A DNA stretch of 21,822 nucleotides from Bacilli bacterium (GTDB taxonomy: Bacteria > Bacillota_I > Bacilli_A > RF39 > UBA660). Every line of letters begins with the position of its first letter. The stretch's first letter is position 1. Below are positions 15,762 through 21,822 of the stretch, piece by piece. The stretch spans positions 1-21,822 of the forward strand of contig JAEDJI010000009.1 in NCBI GenBank assembly GCA_016296435.1, given 5' to 3'. The position numbers were made by a program, and so were the translations under genes. The notes beneath the pieces are model-generated. The model was given only the letters and a program-made list of their open reading frames with translations. It made no database searches and was not told the DNA's origin.

Positions 15762-16999
15762 ATGTTATCTATTGCTTTTGCTACGGCGATTTTTCCATAT
15801 TCGTATGTTAGGCTTCCTTGTTGATATGCAATGTATGGTTCTCTTATTGGGGCATCGCATGATATTTCAATTGATGATCCTTGGACGAATGAACCCGAGG
15901 CCATAATTATTTGATCTTCGTATCCTGGCATATCCCATGGTGTTGGTATAGCGTTTGAGTCTATTGCTGAGCCCATTTGAATACCTTGAGTGTATTTAAT
16001 TACTTTTTCACTGTTTCCAAATATTATGTTTTGAACAATGTCTGCACGTTGTTCATTATATTTTGGTTCAGTTTTATATCCAAGGTTTTCTAATGCTTTT
16101 GCTGTTAATATTGCTGTTTTAATACTATTTTTTACTACATTTGGTGCTAAGTATAGTCCTTGGAGTATTGCTTTGTTTGAGTTTTGAGTTGGTCCAACCT
16201 CTTTTCCTTGGCCTGGAACGTTTAATCTTTCTGCAACTAGTTGTATTAGATCTTTTCTTCCTGTTACATAAGCTCCATTTGTAGTTATTCCTGCTCCTAA
16301 ATTTTTAATTAGCGAGCCTACAGTTATGTCTGCTCCAAGTTCAATTGGTTCTTTTTTGTTAACGAATTCGCAGTAACAATTATCTACCATAATAATAACA
16401 TTTTGATCTATTTTTCTTATTATATTAATTACTTTTTCTAGTTTATCTAATGTAATACTTTTTCTGGTTGAATATCCTTTTGATCTTTGGATTTCTACTA
16501 CTTTTATTTTTTTATTTTTTAGTGTTTCTTTTATTAGTTCATAGTTAAAATCATTATCTACTAGGTCTATTTGTTCGTAGTTTATACCATATGATTTAAG
16601 ACTACTTTTATTTTCTTTTATTCCTATTACTTCATGTAGTGTGTCATATGGTAATCCTGTTATTGATAGTAGTGTATCATTTGGTCTTAACAGTGCAAAT
16701 AGTGTTGTTGCTAGGGCGTGTGTTCCTGAGATGAATTGATTTCTTACTAGGGAATCTTCTGATTTAAATATTTCACTGTATACTTGTTCTATTTTTTCTC
16801 TTCCTAAATCATTGTAACCATATCCTGTTGTCTGATTAAAGTGGATTTCTGATATATTATGTTTTTTGAATGCATTTAGTACTTTAATGCTATTATAAAG
16901 GCATATTTCTTCTTGATTTTTGAATTGTTCTTGTACTTGTTGTTCTGCTTCGTTTAATAAATTTATGGTCTTTTCTTTTATGTTTAGTTCATTATTCAT
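15752..16999 (-). CDS. ynbB: PLP-dependent methionine gamma-lyase family protein (YnbB-like)
   Basis: A 415-residue fold-type I PLP enzyme of the group often mislabelled as aluminium resistance protein. The cofactor site shows SGTHAL (91-96), LPYDTLHEVIG (116-126), Asp206 in VDNCYCEF and the Schiff-base lysine Lys232 in GSLIKNLGAGI. The Gly/Pro-rich block NVPGQGKEVGPTQ is also characteristic. In Bacillota these proteins are predicted C-S or related lyases on sulfur amino acids, but the substrate is not established. It overlaps the SDR gene upstream by 8 bases, with GGAGG inside the end of that gene, so the two are translationally linked. The operon ends at a strong terminator straight after. 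Confidence 0.9.
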   Translation of the reverse strand: MNNELNIKEKTINLLNEAEQQVQEQFKNQEEICLYNSIKVLNAFKKHNISEIHFNQTTGYGYNDLGREKIEQVYSEIFKSEDSLVRNQFISGTHALATTLFALLRPNDTLLSITGLPYDTLHEVIGIKENKSSLKSYGINYEQIDLVDNDFNYELIKETLKNKKIKVVEIQRSKGYSTRKSITLDKLEKVINIIRKIDQNVIIMVDNCYCEFVNKKEPIELGADITVGSLIKNLGAGITTNGAYVTGRKDLIQLVAERLNVPGQGKEVGPTQNSNKAILQGLYLAPNVVKNSIKTAILTAKALENLGYKTEPKYNEQRADIVQNIIFGNSEKVIKYTQGIQMGSAIDSNAIPTPWDMPGYEDQIIMASGSFVQGSSIEISCDAPIREPYIAYQQGSLTYEYGKIAVAKAIDNIEQ

Positions 17000-17741
17000 A
17001 TTTTTGACCTCCGTCTACATTTATTACTTGATTGTTTATATAATTTGAATCCTCTGATGATAGGAATGCAATTACTTTGGCTATTTCTTGTGGTTGTGCG
17101 AATCTTTTTAGCAATATTTTTTCCTCTTCTTTTGCTATTTGATCTTTAGATAGATTTTTATTCATATCAGTTTTAGTCCATCCGGGTGATACAGCATTTA
17201 CTGTTATATATGGGCTTAAGTGTAGTGCTAAATTGTGGGTTAGCGATATGATGCCAGCTTTTGAGGCGTCATAGTCTAAACTTTCTGGATAGTAACTATA
17301 TGTTGCGTTTGTTGATGAAACATTTATTATTTTACCAGATTTTTCTTTTAGCATTTGTTTTGATACATATTTTGATACTAGAAATGTTCCTACTAAATTT
17401 GTTTCTAATATTTCCATAAAGTTTTCTTTTGTTTTGTCTTCAAATAGTGTATCATTACATATTCCAGCATTATTTACTAATACATCTATTTTTTTAAAGT
17501 GTTTTATGGATTTGTTTACCATTTCTATTATTTCTTGTTCATTTTTTATATCTGCTTTTACTAGAAGGGTTTGGGTATCAAATTCTTTTTTTAATAGTTG
17601 TTCTAATTCTTGCGCTTGTTTAATACTATTATTATAGTTTATTATTACATTTGCACCTTCTTTTGCTACTTCGTATGCTGTTTGATAACCAATCCCACGT
17701 GATGCTCCGGTTATAAGAATTGTTTTGTTTTTTAACTTCAT
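16992..17741 (-). CDS. FabG-like short-chain dehydrogenase/reductase (operon with ynbB)
   Basis: A 249-residue classical SDR. TGASRGIG is at 11-18, NNAG at 90-93, catalytic Ser at 142/143, and the YDASK box gives Tyr157 and Lys161. NVDGG near 241-245 closes the fold. It resembles the SDR at 660-1406 in motif layout and first residues (both begin MKL.NK), so the two are paralogs. The next gene is a PLP lyase that overlaps it, so the SDR may act on a substrate or product of that enzyme or simply share its expression. The substrate is unknown. It carries the best promoter in the window; AAAGGA lies 8-9 bases before the ATG. Confidence 0.9.
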   Translation of the reverse strand: MKLKNKTILITGASRGIGYQTAYEVAKEGANVIINYNNSIKQAQELEQLLKKEFDTQTLLVKADIKNEQEIIEMVNKSIKHFKKIDVLVNNAGICNDTLFEDKTKENFMEILETNLVGTFLVSKYVSKQMLKEKSGKIINVSSTNATYSYYPESLDYDASKAGIISLTHNLALHLSPYITVNAVSPGWTKTDMNKNLSKDQIAKEEEKILLKRFAQPQEIAKVIAFLSSEDSNYINNQVINVDGGQKYE

Positions 17742-17763
17742 ATTATCAGTCCTTTACTTGCAG

Positions 17764-17792
17764 ATTATAGCATTTTATTGGTTTTTTGTCAA
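17764..17792 (-). promoter_or_regulatory. Full-consensus promoter of the SDR-ynbB operon
   Basis: Minus strand TTGACA (17787-17792), exactly 17 bases, TATAAT (17764-17769), with TGC just before the -10. All twelve hexamer bases match consensus and the extended -10 is also present. The -10 ends about 22 bases before the start codon. Confidence 0.85.
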
Positions 17793-17848
17793 TTTTACGT
17801 AAAGTGTTTGTTTATGTTTTATTTTCGTGTGATTTTATTATTTGTTTG

Positions 17849-17857
17849 TGATATAAT
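17849..17857 (+). promoter_or_regulatory. Likely mscS promoter (extended -10)
   Basis: TGATATAAT lies about 30 bases before the mscS start with no recognisable -35. It is divergent from the SDR-ynbB promoter, the two -10 elements being about 80 bases apart. Confidence 0.55.
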
Positions 17858-17886
17858 TATAACTTGCGTCTTAAGGAGGAGATATA

Positions 17887-18759
17887 ATGAATTTATTTGA
17901 TTTTATTAGTAAATATATTAGTAATATAACTGGAGTTAGTACTTCTTATATTGATTTATTTTTATATAGCTTTATTAGTTATATTTTTATTAAAATTTTT
18001 GTTAAACTTATTTGTTTTTTCAATACTAAGTTTAATTCTAATGAGAGAACTTTATATTTAATCAATAAGAAAGTTACTACTTTTGGATTTGTTATTAACA
18101 TAATTTTGTTAATTTTGATATGGGAAAGTAAAATTACTAAGTTAATAACTTTGATTAGTTTTATTAGTGCTGCTTTAGCTTTTGCTCTTAGAGATTTTGT
18201 TTATAATTTTTTTGCAGGTATTTATATAAATGTAAAGAAACCTTTTAAAGTTGAGGATAGAGTTGAAGTGGATGGTATTGTTGGAGATGTTGTTAATATA
18301 GGTTCATTAACTTTTGATATTTTGGAAGTTGGTAGTAAAGATAATGGTGAACAAAGTACTGGAATTTTGATTCATATTCCTAATTCTAAGGTTTTTAATG
18401 GTGGGGTTAAGAATTTTACTGAGGCTTTTAAGTATATTTGGGATGAAATATCTATTAGAGTACCTATAGATAGTGATATTGATAGTGCTAAAAGTGTATT
18501 GTATGAAATTGTAAGAAATAATGAGGTGGTTAAGAGAATTCCTCGTAAGATGAAGAGTGAACTTAATAGTGCAATTGGTGCGTATAGAATTTATTATAAT
18601 AAGCTTGAGCCAATTGTTTATACTAGTATAGATTATGATTGTGTTGTCTTAACTATTAGATATTTAGCACATCCTAAAAAGGTTAGAAATATTAGGAGTG
18701 ATATTTATAATAAAGTACTTGATGCTTATAAAAATAACGAGATTATAATTTGCAAATAA
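17887..18759 (+). CDS. mscS: Small-conductance mechanosensitive channel (MscS family)
   Basis: A 290-residue member of the MscS family, which opens under membrane tension to release solutes after osmotic downshock. Hydrophobic segments lie at about 22-45, 62-80 and 85-115. The last is the pore helix with the family's AALAFALRDFVYNFFAGIYI pattern (95-114), followed by the beta domain FKVEDRVEVDGIVGDVVNIG (120-139). A C-terminal alpha/beta domain follows, with VPIDSDID. The length matches minimal MscS (286 in E. coli). AAGGAGGA sits 6 bases before the ATG. The gene stands alone, with its own promoter and a hairpin terminator that begins right after the TAA. Confidence 0.93.
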   Translation: MNLFDFISKYISNITGVSTSYIDLFLYSFISYIFIKIFVKLICFFNTKFNSNERTLYLINKKVTTFGFVINIILLILIWESKITKLITLISFISAALAFALRDFVYNFFAGIYINVKKPFKVEDRVEVDGIVGDVVNIGSLTFDILEVGSKDNGEQSTGILIHIPNSKVFNGGVKNFTEAFKYIWDEISIRVPIDSDIDSAKSVLYEIVRNNEVVKRIPRKMKSELNSAIGAYRIYYNKLEPIVYTSIDYDCVVLTIRYLAHPKKVRNIRSDIYNKVLDAYKNNEIIICK

Positions 18760-18786
18760 AAAGGCTATCGTTTTGATAGTCTTTTA
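18760..18786. terminator. Bidirectional terminator between mscS and the pilin gene
   Basis: AAAGGCTATC, loop GTTTT, GATAGTCTTT form a 10-bp stem with one G-T pair. It is followed by T on the plus strand and by TTTTTATTT on the minus strand. It begins one base after the mscS TAA and overlaps the pilin TAA, so it fills the whole gap between the two convergent genes. Confidence 0.85.
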
Positions 18787-19200
18787 ATTTGAACAGTTAT
18801 CTGAGATTACTCCTTTTCCACTGCTTAATAAGTTTTCTTCGGGTATATAATTACCTGGTCCACCGATGCAATATTTACCATTTGATATGGATATTTTATA
18901 TATGTATTTTTCTCCATCGAATTCTACTTGCACTATTGACTGAGCATTATATGAATTATCACTTTCTATTAAATCTGTTACATTGTATGACTTTCCGTTG
19001 GGATTTGTATCCATATCTTTTCTAAACTGATATTTTGCTTTACTTATTGCTAATTTTGCATCACTTATAATTTGATCTTGGTTGCTGGAATTTATTAGTT
19101 TTATTACATTTGGTGTTGCTATTGCACCGATTATTGCGATTATTGCTATTACTGCGAGTAGTTCAATTAAAGTGAAGCCTTTTTTATTTGTTTTTTTCAT
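18784..19200 (-). CDS. Type IV pilin-like protein
   Basis: A 138-residue prepilin. The leader MKKTNKKG (1-8) is followed by the processing and methylation motif FTLIE with Phe9 and Glu13 (position 5 of the mature protein), then a hydrophobic helix to about residue 29 (LLAVIAIIAIIGAIATP). A polar globular domain follows. Cys111 and Cys136 near the C terminus could close a disulfide loop like the D-region of type IV pilins. A prepilin peptidase must cut after Gly8, and none is encoded here. It could be a pilus subunit, a ComGC-like pseudopilin or a surface protein that uses the same export route. AAAGGAGAGG lies before the ATG. It starts 16 bases after the CmpB-family gene, so the two form an operon. 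Confidence 0.88.
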   Translation of the reverse strand: MKKTNKKGFTLIELLAVIAIIAIIGAIATPNVIKLINSSNQDQIISDAKLAISKAKYQFRKDMDTNPNGKSYNVTDLIESDNSYNAQSIVQVEFDGEKYIYKISISNGKYCIGGPGNYIPEENLLSSGKGVISDNCSN

Positions 19201-19216
19201 TTTTTCCTCTCCTTTT

Positions 19217-19744
19217 TTATGGACCTGGTGGTGTCCTAAAATTAATACTTAATATTATATCTGTAATAAATATTAAAATAAATATAGAGCATAGAGTAGG
19301 TATAGTATTTTTACTTGTTTTTGTTACTATTTTTTCTAGAAGTGGGTCTACTATGTAGATTAAGATTAATCCTCCGATTGCAAATGATACAATACTTCTT
19401 AAACACACAAAACCTTGAATGTTTAAAAATAGTCCTGTGTAGTCCCATAGTTTTGTATGACTTACTTTTAAGCAGTATAGTCCAATTACATATTCTAGTA
19501 TTCCTGTTGTTAACATTACTGATATAAAGAATAGTACCGGATGTTTTTTAAGTGGTTTTAGAAAGTATATAAATACTGCTCCTGCTCCATATATTGGTAA
19601 ATATGGACCATATAATACTCCACGATTTATTAGTTGGTGATCTTGTATTAAATAAAATATTACTTCATAGATGTATCCTACTACTGCTCCGATCATAAAT
19701 ATCAGGATTAAATATAGTATTTTTTGGTTTACTTCCTTTCTCAT
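19217..19744 (-). CDS. CmpB-family membrane protein (PF06541 type)
   Basis: A 175-residue membrane protein with about five hydrophobic segments (9-33, 48-62, 69-90, 113-133, 149-166). It shows the family's conserved polar motifs within and between helices: GYIYE (23-27), NRGVLYGPYLPIYG (40-53), LEYVIGLY (83-90), LWDY (99-102) and NIQG (108-111). Databases call this family putative ABC transporter permease, but there is no ATPase gene nearby and nothing here shows transport, so I would not rely on that name. AAGGAG lies 8 bases before the ATG. It is the first gene of an operon with the pilin-like protein, from a likely promoter about 31 bases upstream. Confidence 0.85.
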   Translation of the reverse strand: MRKEVNQKILYLILIFMIGAVVGYIYEVIFYLIQDHQLINRGVLYGPYLPIYGAGAVFIYFLKPLKKHPVLFFISVMLTTGILEYVIGLYCLKVSHTKLWDYTGLFLNIQGFVCLRSIVSFAIGGLILIYIVDPLLEKIVTKTSKNTIPTLCSIFILIFITDIILSINFRTPPGP

Positions 19745-19774
19745 TTTTTACTTCTCCTTCTTTATTATAAAATT

Positions 19775-19783
19775 AGTATACCA
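19775..19783 (-). promoter_or_regulatory. Likely promoter of the CmpB-pilin operon (extended -10)
   Basis: Minus strand TGGTATACT, about 31 bases before the start codon. The same nine bases occur before the tail-anchored protein gene at 621-629. No -35 is recognisable. Confidence 0.45.
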
Positions 19784-19812
19784 AATTTTTAGTGTTTTTA
19801 CTATATTTTTCC

Positions 19813-19850
19813 AAATAAAAGGTAGGATGTTTTTGTTAAACGTCCCACCT
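19813..19850 (-). terminator. Terminator of the TM2 gene
   Basis: Minus strand AGGTGGGACGTTT pairs with AAACATCCTACCT, with one G-T pair and one C-A mismatch, around a 5-base loop, then TTTTATTT. The left arm encodes the last four residues (RWDV) and the TAA stop runs into the loop. Confidence 0.65.
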
Positions 19851-20060
19851 AGTTACAAAGTTTCCTTGTTTGTCAGTGTAGCTTCCACATAAAATCATAA
19901 TAAAATCTATTAATACTCCAATTCCAAATAGCCCAAAAGTAAAAATGTAAAGTATTCCTGTTCCTACTTTTCCTACATAGAATCTGTGCACTCCTAATCC
20001 TCCGAAGAAGAAACAAAGTAAGAATGCTACTAATCTTGATTTATCTGATACATGTTGCAT
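19836..20060 (-). CDS. TM2 domain protein
   Basis: A 74-residue membrane protein with the TM2 domain: a charged start (DKSR), a first helix [20 protein letters not shown] with the GxHRFY turn, and a second helix [25 protein letters not shown] ending in the Asp-containing DFIMIL pattern. I choose the ATG at 20058-20060 because AAAGGAG lies 8 bases upstream of it. An in-frame ATG six codons earlier (20076-20078) has no ribosome site and would place AAAGGAG inside the coding sequence. TM2 proteins are widespread and their bacterial role is unclear. The gene is alone, with a promoter and terminator of its own. Confidence 0.88.
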   Translation of the reverse strand: MQHVSDKSRLVAFLLCFFFGGLGVHRFYVGKVGTGILYIFTFGLFGIGVLIDFIMILCGSYTDKQGNFVTRWDV

Positions 20061-20096
20061 AGTTTTTACTCCTTTCATTAAAATATTTATATTTTG

Positions 20097-20125
20097 ATTA
20101 TATTACAATTTTTGTTTTTAGTAAA
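20097..20125 (-). promoter_or_regulatory. Likely TM2 gene promoter
   Basis: Minus strand TTTACT (20120-20125), 17-base spacer, TATAAT (20097-20102), about 37 bases before the chosen start codon. Confidence 0.5.
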
Positions 20126-20218
20126 TGATTACTTATTAACTTTTTGTGAATGTTTTAAAATGATTTTAAACTTTTTAATGTATTATATTATTCAATTTTT
20201 AGAGTTTGCACTTCTTGA

Positions 20219-20227
20219 TGGTATAAA
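20219..20227 (+). promoter_or_regulatory. Possible promoter of the helicase gene (extended -10)
   Basis: TGGTATAAA lies about 65 bases before the chosen TTG start. No clear -35 is visible. The rest of the 20061-20291 gap is AT-rich and I see no gene or structured RNA in it. Confidence 0.35.
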
Positions 20228-20291
20228 TTTTTAATTTTGGTAATTTGCTTTTTCTTTGAATGTTGTTTATAGTGTTTTCGAGGTGAGCATT

Positions 20292-21815
20292 TTGAATGAT
20301 TTAATATGTGGTTATGAACTGGATAGTTTTCAAAAAGATATAGTTTTAAACAATAATAAACATGTACTAGTAGTGGCAGGGGCAGGTTCTGGGAAAACTT
20401 TGACAATTCTTGGTAAGATTAATTATTTGATAAAGTATCTTGGTGTAAAGGAAGATGAAATTATTTGTATTTCTTTTACTAATAAAACTTGTGATAGTCT
20501 AATGAAAAAGTTAAGTGATATGGGATATAGTGTTAATGTTTATACATTTCATAAGCTTGCTCTTGAGATATTAAGTTCTAATAGTTTTTATTATGATATT
20601 GCAGATGATGATTTGTTAGATAGTGTTTGTAATGATTTTTTTATTTATGATGTAGTTAATTATTCTAATTTTATGAAATATGTTATGAACTATTTTAATT
20701 GTAGTTATAGCAAGAATATTAAAGATGATTATTTAGTTTTTTTAAGTAAATATCATTTTAAATTAAATATTCTTAAGAGGAATATTGTTACTTTTTTAAA
20801 TTTTTTTAAGTGTAATGGGTTTGCTCTTAATGATTTTGTTTCTTTTTATGATATGCTTAAAACTGGTAAATATGGTCGTTTTAGAAAGGCAAAACTTTTC
20901 TTAATATTTTGTATTAATATCTATATTAAGTATAATGATTATATGTCTTTTAATAATTTAATTGATTTTGATGATATGATTATAAAGGCTACTGATTGTG
21001 TTGTGAAGAATGGTTTTAAGAATATAGTTAAATATATAATTATTGACGAATATCAGGATACTTCTTATATAAGATTTTGTTTGATTAATGAAATAATTAG
21101 ATGTACTTCTTGTAATTTATTAGTGGTTGGCGATGATTTTCAATCGATATATAAGTTTTCTGGTTGTTGTTTGGACTTATTTATAAATTTTGAAGACTAT
21201 TTTAATGATTGTAAAGTATTAAAACTGGAAAATACTTATAGGAATAGTCAAGAGTTAATTGATTTAGCGGGCAGTTTTATTATGAAAAATAAAAAACAAA
21301 TAAAAAAGAATCTTGTCTCTAAAAAGAGAATGGAAAGTCCTATTAAGATTGTGTATTATGATGATATAGTTAAGGACTTTAAAGTTCTTATTGAAAGTAT
21401 TTATGATGAACTTAAAGTTCCAATTATGATTTTGGGTAGGAATAATGAAGATATAAATATGGTTATTGATGATAGTTTTTTGTTGGATGGTGAAAAAGTT
21501 ATTTATTCTAATAATAAAAGTATTGAGTTATATTACATGACTGTTCATAAGGCTAAGGGTCTTGAAGAAGAAGTTGTTATTGTTATAAATCTTGATGATA
21601 GATATTTGGGTTTTCCTAATAAAATAAAGGAGGAAAAAGTATTAAGATTAGTTTTTGATTCATATGATTCTTATCATTTTGCAGAGGAAAGAAGACTTTT
21701 TTATGTTGCAATTACTAGAACTCGTGGGTATTGTTATCTTTTTAGTAATAAGAAAAAACCTTCGATATTTGTTAAAGAAATGGAGAGAATGATAAAGAAA
21801 AAAAGACTTAGTTAA
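20292..21815 (+). CDS. Compact UvrD/Rep-type superfamily 1 helicase
   Basis: A 3'-5' type SF1A DNA helicase of 507 residues, clearly shorter than UvrD or PcrA (about 720-750). All core motifs are present: Q motif SFQKDIV (12-18), Walker A AGAGSGKT (29-36), Ia SFTNKTCDSL (61-70), TFHKLA (85-90), Walker B IDEYQDTS (251-258), GDDFQSIYKFSG (280-291), motif IV NTYRNSQEL (314-322), V TVHKAKGLE (417-425) and VI RRLFYVAITRTR (467-478). The spacing suggests a much reduced 2B domain and no PcrA-like C-terminal tail. I choose the TTG at 20292 because GAGGTG lies 6 bases upstream. A longer in-frame reading from a TTG at 20256 has no ribosome site. The role is probably repair or recombination, but a specialised partner cannot be excluded because the next gene lies outside the window. 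Confidence 0.88.
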   Translation: MNDLICGYELDSFQKDIVLNNNKHVLVVAGAGSGKTLTILGKINYLIKYLGVKEDEIICISFTNKTCDSLMKKLSDMGYSVNVYTFHKLALEILSSNSFYYDIADDDLLDSVCNDFFIYDVVNYSNFMKYVMNYFNCSYSKNIKDDYLVFLSKYHFKLNILKRNIVTFLNFFKCNGFALNDFVSFYDMLKTGKYGRFRKAKLFLIFCINIYIKYNDYMSFNNLIDFDDMIIKATDCVVKNGFKNIVKYIIIDEYQDTSYIRFCLINEIIRCTSCNLLVVGDDFQSIYKFSGCCLDLFINFEDYFNDCKVLKLENTYRNSQELIDLAGSFIMKNKKQIKKNLVSKKRMESPIKIVYYDDIVKDFKVLIESIYDELKVPIMILGRNNEDINMVIDDSFLLDGEKVIYSNNKSIELYYMTVHKAKGLEEEVVIVINLDDRYLGFPNKIKEEKVLRLVFDSYDSYHFAEERRLFYVAITRTRGYCYLFSNKKKPSIFVKEMERMIKKKRLS

Positions 21816-21822
21816 TGTCTTT

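Noticed and set aside
15601..15906. Hydrophobic open frame of 101 codons on the plus strand
   Set aside because: Half of it runs antisense through the conserved end of ynbB and through its terminator. The hydrophobicity comes from T-rich sequence.
15752..16999. Aluminium resistance function for the PLP enzyme
   Set aside because: The name comes from old database transfer. The sequence shows a complete PLP fold-type I active site and nothing related to metal resistance.
1..21822. Mycoplasma-type code (TGA as Trp), CRISPR arrays, insertion sequences, tRNA or rRNA genes, riboswitches
   Set aside because: TGA acts as a stop in three genes and Trp is TGG. I saw no direct repeat-spacer array, transposase, terminal inverted repeats, tRNA arms or recognised riboswitch motif by reading. 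A tRNAscan and Infernal run would settle the RNA classes.

Overview
The window comes from an AT-rich, Gram-positive-type (Bacillota/Mycoplasmatota-like) bacterium. Supporting points are strong purine-rich Shine-Dalgarno sites, rho-independent terminators, an AddAB rather than RecBCD recombination nuclease, YitT and YnbB-type proteins and a phosphoketolase. TGG encodes Trp and TGA ends three genes (positions 21-23, 9552-9554, 12610-12612), so the code is the standard bacterial one and not the mycoplasma code. A fermentative gut Bacilli lineage related to RF39/Erysipelotrichia would fit, but that placement is inference.

Layout. 21-4440 (minus): gpmA, then an RlhA-type U32 protein, then a FabG-like SDR, then an unknown tail-anchored protein. 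4441-4706 is a divergent control region. 4707-5336 (plus) is a PAP2-type membrane protein. It meets phosphatidylserine decarboxylase (5337-6197, minus) end to end with no spacer. 6272-14979 (minus): addB, addA and yitT overlap by a few bases each, and phosphoketolase follows with its own likely promoter. 15040-15558 (minus) is a Nudix hydrolase. 15752-17741 (minus) is a two-gene operon of a second SDR and a YnbB/methionine-gamma-lyase-family PLP enzyme, behind a consensus TTGACA-17-TATAAT promoter. 17887-18759 (plus) is an MscS channel. 18784-19744 (minus) is a CmpB-family membrane protein followed by a type IV pilin-like protein. 19836-20060 (minus) is a small TM2 protein. 20292-21815 (plus) is a compact 507-residue UvrD-like helicase.

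Functional picture: central carbon metabolism (gpmA, xfp), phospholipid synthesis and remodelling (psd, PAP2), double-strand-break repair (addAB, orphan SF1 helicase), RNA modification (U32), oxidoreductases, osmotic protection (mscS) and cell surface (pilin).

Regulation: most promoters I can see have an extended -10 (TGnTATAAT-like) with a weak -35. Terminator hairpins are packed into gene ends, usually sharing bases with the stop codon. I see no rRNA, tRNA, CRISPR array, insertion sequence or prophage, and no gene-free stretch above 300 bases. I did not find a clear undescribed multi-gene system. The most unusual items are the reduced AddAB pair, the pilin-CmpB operon, the unknown tail-anchored protein, the compact helicase and the small-ORF/hairpin region upstream of the PAP2 gene.
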